Source: Zopfochytrium polystomum
Lineage: Eukaryota; Chytridiomycota; Chytridiomycetes; Chytridiales; Chytridiaceae
Assembly (NCBI GenBank): GCA_025765615.1
Contig: JAIVFJ010000428.1
Location: 1 to 42,508 of the forward strand
Length of the DNA: 42,508 nt
Direction: 5' to 3'
A program made the translations under genes and the position numbers. Shown one piece after another: positions 21,226-30,155 of this stretch. The notes below the pieces were generated by a model. The model saw only the letters and a program-made list of their open reading frames with translations, did not search any database and was not told where the DNA came from. The number at the start of each line of letters is the position of its first letter. Positions within the stretch are counted from its first letter, which is position 1.

Positions 21226-21727
21226 AAATCGCTCCGACTCACTTCCCACTGGTTTCCCCCAGAGAAGGCCTCAAAAAGATCGTCATTGGCAGCGAGGACG
21301 CGATTGCCAGAGTGCAGTGAAATTCGGGTTCCGGCGGGTAGTCCAACGGCGGGCACGATCGAGCTGGCGAGGGGAGCCAAACCAGACAAATCGACGGCGA
21401 TTTCAACCCTCGAGTCGTTCAGATAGAGTGTTGCAGCGGATATCTAGCATTCGGCGTAAGGATGCAGGGAAAGACCGGAGAACGATAAACAGTTTGAAAA
21501 CAACTAACCTGGACGACGCACTCGTAGCTCAACACGTCGTCGAGATCGTCCTCACCGAGTTCGTAGGGACCGTCTCCGTCCATGAAGTACTCCAGCTTGA
21601 TCAGTTGCGAGATTTTCCACGCAGTAGCAACTTGTCGGAGGACGCAATGGAGACCGTTGGAAGGGGTCACTTGAACCCGTTTCTTCGATTCCTTGTATTT
21701 GGTTCTTGCCATTGGTTTCGAATCCAT
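12538..21727 (-). CDS. NLR-like receptor: TIR-NACHT-TIR-NACHT-ankyrin, 2775 aa
   Basis: Exons: 21727-21509, 21443-21243, 21149-20919, 20854-20683, 20636-20564, 20507-20243, 20188-19953, 19894-17703, 17654-17594, 17548-17278, 17229-16973, 16922-16754, 16696-16575, 16515-15339, 15280-14519, 14457-12538. All joints keep phase (8328 nt). ATG 21727 follows an in-frame stop. Residues 1-217: three beta-grasp-like repeats, one per exon. 218-275: Ala/Pro linker. ~293-450: TIR1 (FFISYRV; DNVLLEWE). ~725-1000: NACHT1, Walker A GGDGVGKST (742-750), Walker B VVFVIDGVHE (843-852). ~1280-1370: another beta-grasp-like segment. ~1386-1505: TIR2 (YDCFLSYQ; VWFDE; NCLEE). ~1570-1850: NACHT2, Walker A GGAGLGKS (1587-1594), Walker B LLIVDALDE (1692-1700). 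Then two degenerate and ~18 regular ankyrin repeats. The glutamate expected for TIR NADase activity is present in both (LLEWE, NCLEE). Role inferred: ligand-sensing STAND NTPase that triggers TIR signalling or cell death. The intron 15338-15281 is GC-AG. A second gene starting at the ATG at 17409 cannot be excluded. Confidence 0.85.
12606..14364 (-). repeat. ~18 tandem 99-bp ankyrin-coding repeats, nearly identical
   Basis: Units of 33 codons with consensus WTPLHIAS-x-NGHLEVVKWL followed by VQQGATVDAEN. Variation is concentrated at the first residues (ENKNKS, ESKDK, EEEDK, ENNSKA), at the W/S/A before TP, and at the two residues before NGH. Identity between units at the DNA level is very high, as expected under frequent recombination between repeats. 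Located in the last exon, residues ~2168-2753. Confidence 0.9.
21190..21223. repeat. 34-base poly(A) on plus = poly(T) in intron 2 of the receptor gene
   Basis: A homopolymer within the 21242-21150 intron; on the coding strand it forms an extreme polypyrimidine tract before the acceptor. Length is likely to be polymorphic and error-prone in assembly. Confidence 0.9.
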
Positions 21728-22150
21728 TTGGAGTTCAGATTTTTGGAACGTGATCCTCTGGTTTCTTGTTCCGTATCGCAGTCTCTGTTTGATTCAGGAT
21801 GACGATCGATGATGAGGCGACGGATAGAAAGGGTGAGCCAGTGGTTAAGAGCTTGTGACAACGACGTTGATCGCATGGAACGGTACCGTGCAGATGGACG
21901 TAGGCGAAGGGGCGAGAGCTGTCTTGGTCGATCCGCAATTTTCGTGTGTCTCCTCTCGTCCCTTGTCTGCGGCAGCTCAGCCGAAACTGGCGTGCGCAGG
22001 ACGGCGGCGCGAGTAAGGGCTTGGTCCCTTGTCGTCGTTGTCATTGAGATCAAGAGGGTAGTATGTGAAGGACAGATCGGCACGGTATCAATATCATTTA
22101 TTGTTTATTACGTCCAAGCCATATTCTTCACGCATTATTCCTCCTTCGCT
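21728..22150. other. Likely promoter/5' region of the receptor gene and 3' flank of the Cys-rich gene
   Basis: Short overlapping frames on both strands have Arg/Ser-rich random character. Both flanking genes are on the minus strand. No TATA box or other clear site recognised. Confidence 0.4.
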
Positions 22151-22693
22151 TCACCCCTTCTTCACCGCATCCTTCAACACCACCGTCTCCCCAACACCCA
22201 TCGCGTCCTGCCCGCTGTACGCCCCAGCATCACGATCCCGGCGATCACTGTCGCCTTCGCCGTCACCGCCGTCCCGACCCGCCTCTCTCCCGCGCCGTGC
22301 CCGCCCCTGCCGTCCCACACAGCAGCCATCGCACGACGGACACTCCACGCACCCCCCTTCGCAGCAGCGGGATAGATCCAGCGACGTCCGGTGACGCGGC
22401 CCCAACGCATCGCAAGAGCAACACCCGTCGCACCCGGCTACCGGCCCGCAAGCCCAACTCCCGTCGAACCCCGCTGTCGGCCCGCAGTCCATGCACCCGC
22501 CGCAATCGGGGTTGCACCCGCTGATGCACCCGCTGCAATCACAACCGCTGCAATCACAACCGCTACAATCACAACCGCTGCAATCGCACCCGCCGCAATC
22601 GCAGCCGCCCCCACCGCCTGCGCACAGGCACCCCACCAAAGCGAAGAGCAGAGCGCCCGGTGCGACCAGGAGCGCGTGAAGTGGTGTCGGCAT
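22151..22693 (-). CDS. Secreted or membrane-anchored Cys-rich protein with CDCxG repeats
   Basis: 180 codons from ATG 22693. Residues ~6-26 (LHALLVAPGALLFALVGCLC) form a hydrophobic signal or anchor segment. A Gly run is followed by about five tandem G-C-D-C-S/G units (15-bp period at about 22535-22605), then spaced CxxC pairs (CGGCMDC, CDGCCSC, CCEGGC, CDGCC). The tail is Arg/Gly/Asp-rich and basic-acidic, without Cys. Cys pairs at this density suggest disulfides or metal binding (inference). An overlapping plus-strand frame gives only Pro/Gln/His low complexity, so the minus strand is preferred. A start at 22894 upstream would include a His/Thr dinucleotide-repeat translation and is unlikely. 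No known family recognised. Confidence 0.5.
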   Translation of the reverse strand: MPTPLHALLVAPGALLFALVGCLCAGGGGGCDCGGCDCSGCDCSGCDCSGCDCSGCISGCNPDCGGCMDCGPTAGFDGSWACGPVAGCDGCCSCDALGPRHRTSLDLSRCCEGGCVECPSCDGCCVGRQGRARRGREAGRDGGDGEGDSDRRDRDAGAYSGQDAMGVGETVVLKDAVKKG

Positions 22694-22721
22694 AGGCGTT
22701 GGTGAGAGGTTGATTTCTTTG

Positions 22722-22792
22722 TCCCGCTGTGTGTGCGTGTGTTTGTGTGGGTGTAGCGTGTGCTTGCGTGTGCTGGTGTGTGCTTGCTTGTA

Positions 22793-22823
<31 letters not shown>

Positions 22824-22838
22824 GTGTGTGTGTGTGAT
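22722..22838. repeat. (GT)n-rich microsatellite tract
   Basis: Interrupted gtgt/tgtg repeats, with the longest pure runs at about 22793-22817 and 22819-22835; lies just upstream of the Cys-rich gene start (minus). Confidence 0.85.
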
Positions 22839-23487
22839 ATTATAAGCGTCACCGTGTAGTTGCGGCGAAGCGTGCTAATTCGCTGGATTTTCACGTAATT
22901 TTTGAGGAACTCTTCTGCCGCCGCCCCCGTTTATAACCGTCCTGGGTGGGCGTGGAGTGGTGGTGGTGGCTGTGGGGCGGCGCTCCTGCTGTTGGCTCGT
23001 TGTGGGGTGTCTCTCCTTTTGCAACAATTTTGGTTGAACAGCCACAATGCGCTTTTTGTCAAAGACGTGCAAAGCGGCACCGCCCCGCGCTACTACCTAC
23101 ACTAGATACATGCAGCAATTACAGTGCTGCTTCCTTGGAACGCAACTGCTCCGACGACGCATGTCGGACGTCTACTGAGTCTCTTACGGGCTCCAGCGCC
23201 ATCGCGGAGGCATCGCCCATCGTTTTTCCTAATCAGTTCCCCCAAAAAACAGCAGTTCTGCCAGCCGTCGTTCATTCGTGGGTTGGCAACGTGCAGTTAG
23301 TATTCAAATGATTCGCGTCGAGAAAGTAACAGGCGAAGGGCGAAGAAAAGTGACGGCACCAGATGCGAATGCTGTGCTTGTTGTATCATAACGTTTTCGG
23401 AGTCAAACCCCCTCCGCCCACTGTAAAACTTTACTAGGATTGGAAATGCACTCCGGCGAGTCCGAAATGGCGAGAGAGAGAAAGAGA

Positions 23488-23560
<73 letters not shown>

Positions 23561-23727
23561 CCTGTGTCTGTGGTTGAGAGAGCTTGGGTCCGACCGGAAG
23601 CTGGGCGCAATCGACAAACCAAAACGCCAAAATTGGAAAGAAGCGTGACACAAATTTGAGCGTTTCCGTTTCCGCCCGCGCCCGCTCGCGCAAACAAGAA
23701 TTTCCTTCTGCGCTCCTTCGCCGGGTG
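22839..23727. other. Divergent intergenic region with a (GA)n(GT)n microsatellite
   Basis: Between the minus-strand Cys-rich gene and the plus-strand SnoaL-like gene. 23471-23559 is a compound (GA)n then (TG)n tract about 240 bp upstream of the SnoaL TATA box. No ORF supported. Confidence 0.6.
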
Positions 23728-23735
23728 TATAAATA
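23728..23735 (+). promoter_or_regulatory. TATA box of the SnoaL-like gene
   Basis: tataaata, 71 bp upstream of the ATG at 23799. Confidence 0.6.
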
Positions 23736-23798
23736 CCGCAATGCCCCCAAAGCGTGATCGTCAAGCAATCAACCTCCCCCCAACAGCAATCAATATTA

Positions 23799-25163
23799 AT
23801 GGCCAAACTGTGAGTAGGATCTGCGCTTCCGCCAACCCCTTCTTCTGCTTACTTCTTGCGCCTCTCTCCAGCTGCCTCACAATTGCCGCAGGTCTACTGG
23901 CCTTTGCTGCTGCTGCCGTCGAGGCTGCTTTCAAGTACGGCAACATCGAGCTCAGCAATGTCGAGTCGTTCATCTACACTGCGGTATGATAGCTTTGCGG
24001 ATTCGATGGAGTTTCTTCCGTCGCGGACAATTCGGCCACTGACTCGCCTCCCTGGACATTGCCAGATGCAAACATTGTTCGTCGACAACGATGCCTCCAT
24101 CATCGACACGTACTGGGATCCCAACTACATCCAGCACAACCCGTTCGTATTGTCCCAGGACGTCGCGGATGAAACTTCGTCCGTTGCTAACTTGCATTTC
24201 TTCTCACTGCCCAAAAGAAACGTCACGAGCGGCCTCGGCGGCCTCAAGAGCGTTGTAGCGGCCAAATACTACACCTACGACATCGGCTTCGTTTTCTCCA
24301 ACGGCAACCTCGTCGCCACCCACTCCCTCGTCACAGACGCCTTTGGCGGCCAGAACGCCATCGTGGACATCTTCCGCGTCGACAAGGGCCGCATCGTGGA
24401 GCACTGGGACCTGGTGCAGCCGGTTCCCGCCACGACCGCCAGCGGCAACCCCATGGTCGACCCGACCGAGCGCTCCAGCTACGACGCGAGCCGCTGCACC
24501 GAGTCCTATGAAGCGACGGCGCGCGGGTTTGGCGTCGACGCCATCAACCAGCTGTTTGGCAACAAGTCGGTCGTCCCCGAGGACTGGGTCGCCGAGCCGT
24601 ACGTCCAGCACAACCCGAGCATCGGCGACGGCGTCGCCGCCCTCAAGTCCTCCCTCAAAACGCTCCCCGCCGGGTTCACGTACCAGACCGGGTTCGCCCT
24701 CGCAAAGTGCAACACCGTCTTGGTTCACTCCCGCATCCTCATCCCCGGCGCCAGCTTGGTCGTCGCGGATATCTATCGAATCAACAAGGACGGCAAGGGC
24801 GTCGAGCACTGGGACGCTTTCGAGGTCGAGGTTCCCGCAGAGCGCACCGCCAGCGGGAACCCCATGTTTGCGATCGACGAGGCTAACCTGGTGGCCCAGG
24901 TAGACCAGTCGCTCTACGGACCTGTCGGGAAGTACGCCACCGTCACCGCCGGTACGCCATACGGTTCTGGTGCGAGCTCGTCTGCGTCGGCGGTGCAATC
25001 TTCGGCGACGGTCTCGCAGAAATCTAATCCGTACAACAGCGGCACCGTTTTGTTCTCAGCATCGAGGTCCCGCCGCGACTATTTGCCGTTCTCTGTCTCC
25101 GGTAGCATTTGGAACTTGAACCAAGTTTTTGTGTTGCTGTTGTTTCTTTTCGTTCTGTTCTGA
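23799..25163 (+). CDS. Secreted protein with two tandem SnoaL-like (NTF2-fold) domains and a GPI-type tail
   Basis: Exons 23799-23809, 23872-23983, 24066-24142, 24218-25163; phase holds, 381 aa. MAKLCLTIAAGLLAFAAAAV is a clear signal peptide that appears only after removing the first intron. Domain 1 (~45-180) has YIQHNP, then VAAKYYTYDIG, a histidine-containing sheet (LVATHSL), VDIFRVDKGRIVEHWD and ASGNPM. Domain 2 (~195-330) repeats the same order: YVQHNPS, VLVHSRI, VADIYRI, VEHWDAF, ASGNPM. SnoaL-like folds include aldol cyclases and dehydratases; the QHNP and EHWD motifs are those of the small predicted SnoaL-like aldol-condensation type. A Ser-rich linker and a hydrophobic C-terminus (FVLLLFLFVLF) suggest GPI anchoring. 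The intron 24143-24217 has donor gttcgt and a gctaac branch-like site. Substrate unknown. Confidence 0.8.
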
Positions 25164-25548
25164 TAGAGCCGAGATATCACGTGTTGAGTCTTGATGAGGG
25201 TGAAATTGGTGGATTAAGGTCAAGCAAGGGGTCTTTTTTTCTATCCTTTGATTTACCGCGCCCGCTCGAGAATAGAAAGCAAGAGGATGTTTCAGATCGT
25301 TCGTACGCGGGGAAATTTAGACAAAAGCGGGCGGTGGCTCGGATGGCCTCACTTTCTTGGCACGCGCATCTGTGCGTGTTGAGGCCAAGCCACAGAGAAG
25401 GGAAATTCTCTCCGCAACAACGCCACCGCCAGGGTCAAAGCCGGCGAGGCTGCCGCGACCCTTCCCTTGGATTTAAAGGCTACATCAGCGGCAGGTTCTG
25501 AACCCCAGAGGCCATCTCTTCCCGCCAACCTTGCCTCCCAACCCGACC
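25164..25548. other. Intergenic between two plus-strand genes
   Basis: Downstream of the SnoaL-like stop and upstream of the ATG at 25549. No TATA-like element recognised; no ORF supported. Confidence 0.4.
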
Positions 25549-26949
25549 ATGCTGCCGACCACGGTCCTCCTCACGATCTGCGACTTCCTTCACCCGGGCG
25601 ACCGCTTCCGGCTCGCCGCCATCACCCAGCTCCCGTTCGTCCTCGTGACAACCGCGCGCACCGCCCAACCCGACGACGTCGACTTCGCGACGGCGGTCGC
25701 GGACGTCGCCCTCCTGGACCTCGTCGCGCGCGCCCACCCTTCCGCGCTCGAAGCGCTCCCGCCCGCGGTCGAGGCCGCCGCGGTCGACCGCGGCAGCGCG
25801 CTGGGCCGCGTCGCGGTGCTCAACTGGTGGCACCGGCGGCGCGGCGCGGACATCCGGTACACGGTCGGCGCGGTCGACGAGGCCAGCGCCAACGGGCACA
25901 CCGAGGTGCTGCAGTGGTTCCGGCAGCGGTGGCGCGAGCGGCCGCCCGCGAGGTGCCCGAGCACCCGCCGCGCGTTCGACATGGCGTGTCTGCGCGCCAA
26001 CTGGGGCGTCATGCGCTGGTGGCGCGAGAGCGGGCTTAGCGTCACCTGCTCGGGGAACCTGCTGGATGCGCTCACCGCGCAGGGTCGCTTGGACGTGATT
26101 CGATGGCTGAGGGACGGCGGGGATGTGTCGGGACGGTTGGCGATCTGCTACCCGTGGAAGTTTCGGTACTCGTCGTACCCCGCCAGGTCGGTCAACATTG
26201 ACGAAGGGTACCCAACGTCCATCAGCTGGCATCCGATGGCGAAGAACGTCCTGTACGTCACCGAACCGGGACTTATCGCTGCTACCCGGAACGGCCATCT
26301 ACAAGTTCTGCTTTGGTGGCGGCAAACACTAAAGTCAAAGTTCCCCCGGAGGATACACAGCATTATGGACATTGTGAGCAAGACGGGAAGACTGGAAATG
26401 CTGGACTTTTGGAGGAAGAGCGGAGTGAAGCTAAAGTACTCGACGGAGGCCGTTGACGATGCCAGCGCGCGCGGCGACCTCGCTGTCCTTCGGTGGTGGG
26501 AGGCAAGCGGATTGAGGCTCAAGTACACCGAGAAAGCCATTGACCAGGCCAGCTGCAATCACCACCTCCACGTCTTGAACTGGTGGAGGTCTTCTCGCTT
26601 TACGTTGGAGTATAGCCAAGCCGCCATCGATTCCGCAAGCCGTAATGGGCACGCGGCGGTACTCCAGTGGTGGAAGGACAGCGGTCTTGAGCTGAAGTAC
26701 AGCGCATATGCTATCGATGGTGCGACTCAGTCCGGGCACGTCGAAGTGTTGCAGTGGTGGATGGACAGTGGGCTCGAAATCAAGTGCCTGCCGGTGACGG
26801 TGAACGAAGCACTCAGTGCGGTTGATTCGGCGGTTGCGGAGTGGTGGCTGACAGTCGGCCTGGCGATGCTGAATAGCAGAATGACCGCAACAGATTCCGC
26901 TCAAACGACCACTCCTGCCAAAAAAAGGAGGTGGTGGTGGTGGAGTTGA
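25549..26949 (+). CDS. F-box-like protein with divergent ankyrin-type WW/SG repeats, 466 aa
   Basis: Single exon, GC-rich at the 5' end. Residues ~1-45 (LPTTVLLTICDFLHPGDRFR) resemble an F-box-like helix bundle. From ~85 onward are ~33-residue repeats with the pattern A-x-D-x-AS-x-NGH-x-x-VLQWW-x-x-SGL-x-L-KY. This is an ankyrin variant common in chytrid and some protist genomes (from memory), where WW and the SGL-x-KY ends replace the usual V-x-LLL-x-GA. If the F-box is real, the protein would recruit repeat-bound targets to a ubiquitin ligase (inference). The C-terminus ends in a Lys/Arg/Trp-rich tail (KKRRWWWWS). ATG chosen as the first in frame; an upstream TTG is unlikely. Confidence 0.75.
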   Translation: MLPTTVLLTICDFLHPGDRFRLAAITQLPFVLVTTARTAQPDDVDFATAVADVALLDLVARAHPSALEALPPAVEAAAVDRGSALGRVAVLNWWHRRRGADIRYTVGAVDEASANGHTEVLQWFRQRWRERPPARCPSTRRAFDMACLRANWGVMRWWRESGLSVTCSGNLLDALTAQGRLDVIRWLRDGGDVSGRLAICYPWKFRYSSYPARSVNIDEGYPTSISWHPMAKNVLYVTEPGLIAATRNGHLQVLLWWRQTLKSKFPRRIHSIMDIVSKTGRLEMLDFWRKSGVKLKYSTEAVDDASARGDLAVLRWWEASGLRLKYTEKAIDQASCNHHLHVLNWWRSSRFTLEYSQAAIDSASRNGHAAVLQWWKDSGLELKYSAYAIDGATQSGHVEVLQWWMDSGLEIKCLPVTVNEALSAVDSAVAEWWLTVGLAMLNSRMTATDSAQTTTPAKKRRWWWWS

Positions 26950-28253
26950 CGGCGTTCCACCTTTTTTTGCTACATACATATTAACGTGCGCGAAATTCAT
27001 GTTTGATCAGACAATACCCTCATTCCCCTCCATGGTTCTCTCATTTCAACTTCGTAGGTACTCATATGTTTTTGTAGTTTTGCCTTGGCAACTTGCGAAT
27101 AAATTTCAATATTATTATGCCGAGAAGGAATAGTAAAGTTCGTCAGCACGACGTCTGTCCATTTACATAAAAGACAACTTTTCGCTGATGAAGGTATTAG
27201 GGGGGCTCAGACATTTTGACTGCAGAATCATGTTTTACTCACGGATTGGGGGAAGCCTTTCGCATCGAAAAGCGACTGCACGAGAAAAAAAGAAAAAAAG
27301 AGAAAAAACTTGAGTTAGGGGCAAGAAAATAACTGCCGCGCCGCGTGGATTCTCGCAAGGGATTATCGCAAGAGTGGAAGGAGTGAGCATACGTGGCGGG
27401 GTAGACAGGTGTTCGAGGTCGGCGGCTTAGTTGGCGGTGGCGGCGCTACCACGTCGAATAAGGACGTTTTGAGGGTGGCATGAGCGTAAATTTTGGCAGA
27501 AACGGCTGGCTGGCGGTGGAGCTTCCCGATCCACCTGATGGTTGCTGCGAATGCGTTGGTCAAACTTGCGTCAACACCGAAATTTCACGATAAGAAAAGG
27601 AAAAAAGAAACGAAGAATGGAGGGCAAGAAGAAGAAGAAGAAGAAGAAGAAGAGGTAGGAGAGAAAATAACCTCCCTTAGTCAGCAACGGCCTGCTTTCC
27701 CATCGTGCGCGTGGAGTGGGTGGCGCTCGTCGTCGCTCATGCGTTTGCTTTCGCCCGCCTGGAAACCCGGACGGTCTAGTCCTCTTGTCAAAAAGTGCCT
27801 CCCAAATCACGAGACGAGAAAAAGTTTGGTGGACAGCGTGGGTTTGCGCCTCTTTACCAAAAAAGGAAACAGTGTCTTTTGGCGCAGGACCCAAGAAAAA
27901 TAAGAAAAAAACTTTTACAATTGCAGGGTGCCCCCCGGGCGGCGGCCGCGCCAGGAGTTCCTTCCCCTATTTTTTTAGTCAGCCGCTCACTTCGCCAATC
28001 GAGCAGCATATGGCTGAGCCGCCACAAAAAAAAAAAAGGAAAACCCGACGCTGCGCTCGCAACATACAGAGATGTGCGTCACTCGCCGTGAGAATGATCG
28101 GTTCCGTCACTGCGGACGGTTTTTTCTTATATCCTCTACTTTCGTTCTTTTCTTTCTTCACTCTTCGTTCTGTCGTCATCGCTTCCCCAAAGGGAGGCAC
28201 CAGCAGCTAAAAAAGTCCCACCTGATGAGGTCATCGTAGAATTCTCGCTGAGG
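26950..28253. other. Intergenic, with a (GAA)n microsatellite
   Basis: 27628-27653 is a gaa/aag repeat. Overlapping frames on both strands have no motif and contain low-complexity Lys/Glu or Phe runs. No gene supported. Confidence 0.5.
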
Positions 28254-28261
28254 CTATAAAA
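28254..28261 (+). promoter_or_regulatory. TATA box of the lectin/aerolysin-like gene
   Basis: ctataaaa (28254-28261), 110 bp before the ATG at 28364. Confidence 0.55.
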
Positions 28262-28363
28262 GAAGCATCATTATCTCGCACTGAACTTTCATTCCAACAC
28301 CGAAAAAGGAAAACGAACAACAGTATCAGCAATTAGAAAGAAATAGATAGAAAGAGAGAGAAA

Positions 28364-30155
28364 ATGCGTCCACAGTCCTTCCCTGTCGTTCTCGCCCTTG
28401 CCGCCTTCCTCCAGGGCGTCCTTTGCCTCCACATTCCACGCCGCGATGATCTGCCTGCCGACGCCTCGGTTTCCCCCCCAGCGGAGCCTGGACAGCTGCA
28501 AGTGCCGAAGTTCCCTCCTGTGGAGCGAGATCCAATGAACGGAACCGAAATCGACTTTGGAAAAAACGAGAATGGAGACTTTATGGAAGCCTGGCCTCTC
28601 TCAAGCGAGATCCAGGACACGCTGGATCAGGCTTCGCAGTGGGTTTCCTCTTTTTTTTTGGTTGTGAAACACAGACCCCACAATTCTGCTCTCACACACC
28701 TTCCGTTCCCACCGTAGAAACTTCACCGACCTGGACAAACAACTCGGCCTCGGAAGCTCGACGCGCACGAACTCGACCGGGAAGCCCCAAAACTTGAGCG
28801 GCTTTGGCACCGGCTCGTGGTACGTTCCTTTCGGACAAATCGGCGGCCAAGGTGGCAGTTTCGTGGATCCCCAAATCGGAAGTGGGCCCATCACCAAAAT
28901 CGAGACGTGGACCGGCTGCTGCGCAATCATTGGTCTGCGCGTCACTCATACGGACGGATCGACTACATCTTACGGGACCATTGTAAGAGTCTGGTTTCAG
29001 CGCTTCTTCTTTAAGACCATTAACCGTACCACCGCAACGTTCAGGGGTCTGGCTCTCCCAGTAACGAGTTCACTTTTCAAGATGGCGAAGTCATCACGTC
29101 ACTTTCGCTTTGGGGCAATGGCGCCGGAACTCGTTTGGGATCCATCCAGTACGTAAACTATTATTTTGCTTGTTGGCAAACGCCGTAAGAGCATTTGACT
29201 CCGGTAATAACAACAACAACAACAACGCACAAACGCAGATTCAAGACCAACAAAAACAGATCTTTCGTGACGTGGATGTACGAGTGGGGCCTCAAAACCG
29301 AGTACGCCCAATCCGTCGGATCCGGAATCCTCGCAGGCGTCTACGTCAACTCTGGGTCTGAGATTGACGCGCTCGGCGTAATCTTTGTGCAGCCCGTCAG
29401 CTTGGCCACAGTGGTCAACACAAAGTGGGGTGCCGTCCACGACGGTCTGCAGATTGCACCGTCGAACGTCAAAGTCTACGGACCAGCCGATATCGACAAC
29501 ACTGACGGAGACGTGAACTTGCTTGTCAACTCGCTCATAACGACCACGACCCATGTGGATACGTCGGCATTTCAGCTCGCTTTCACGGAGGGAACAGAGT
29601 TTGGACTGTCGTGGGGGGTGGAGGCGGATGTCCCGGAGATTGGGAAGGCGAAGTTGGGGTACACGTGGAAGATTTCGTTCTCGTCGGTGAGGCTTTCTTT
29701 TGCGCTGTTTCTTCTTCCTAGACGCTCGATACGTCCTCCATGCTCACGTGATTTCTGTTCATCGCGAACAGACTCAAACACTCACGACGACCACTTCCGT
29801 GTCGACAACCGCGCAAATTTGCAACGCTTTCAACTGCGCAGCCCATAGGCACTGCCGCATTTACTGCGTGGCGACTTTCATTGACGAGCTAATCCAGTAA
29901 GCAAAGGCACTGAACCGTGCTCACGGGGACCAAACAATTGAGCCCCTTCCTTTTTTTTTCAAAAGGTACTCTGCGCAGGGCCGTCTGACTTTAAAGAACG
30001 GCGGAGCTTACTATTACGACATTGCCGGATACTATCAGGTGTCAAGCAACTCCTACACAATGTGTGACTTCTTGAACGATCCCAACTGCACGGTCAGCAG
30101 CAGCCCGGCTATGGTCTCGGATACCATCCAAAAGTTTATTACTGGCAGCAATTAA
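28364..30155 (+). CDS. Secreted jacalin-like lectin fused to an aerolysin-type beta-pore-forming module
   Basis: Exons 28364-28638, 28718-28982, 29045-29148, 29239-29686, 29772-29896, 29966-30155; all joints keep phase, 468 aa. Residues 1-22 form a signal peptide ([14 protein letters not shown]). ~131-260 read as a jacalin-related beta-prism: [10 protein letters not shown], a Gly-rich ligand-loop pattern, [16 protein letters not shown] and SGSEIDALG. ~265-468 show alternating Thr/Ser beta-strands ([22 protein letters not shown]) with a long amphipathic central hairpin, as in aerolysin/ETX-MTX2 proteins. The lectin part would bind glycans, the second part oligomerise in membranes. Role inferred: defence, predation or competition. 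Late Cys pairs ([22 protein letters not shown]) suggest disulfides. The gene appears intact. Confidence 0.7.

Noticed and set aside
22391..22705. Plus-strand Ala/Pro/Gln-rich frames opposite the CDC repeats
   Set aside because: Only low-complexity repeats with no motif; the minus strand gives a leader peptide and ordered Cys pairs.
23403..23768. Minus-strand frames with Ser-Leu and His-Thr runs
   Set aside because: These translate the (GA)n(GT)n microsatellite; the same applies to the frames at 35249-35827 and 34815-35241.
24204..24998. 264-codon minus-strand frame opposite the SnoaL-like gene
   Set aside because: Antisense shadow in GC-rich coding DNA; the plus strand has conserved motifs, signal peptide and splice sites.
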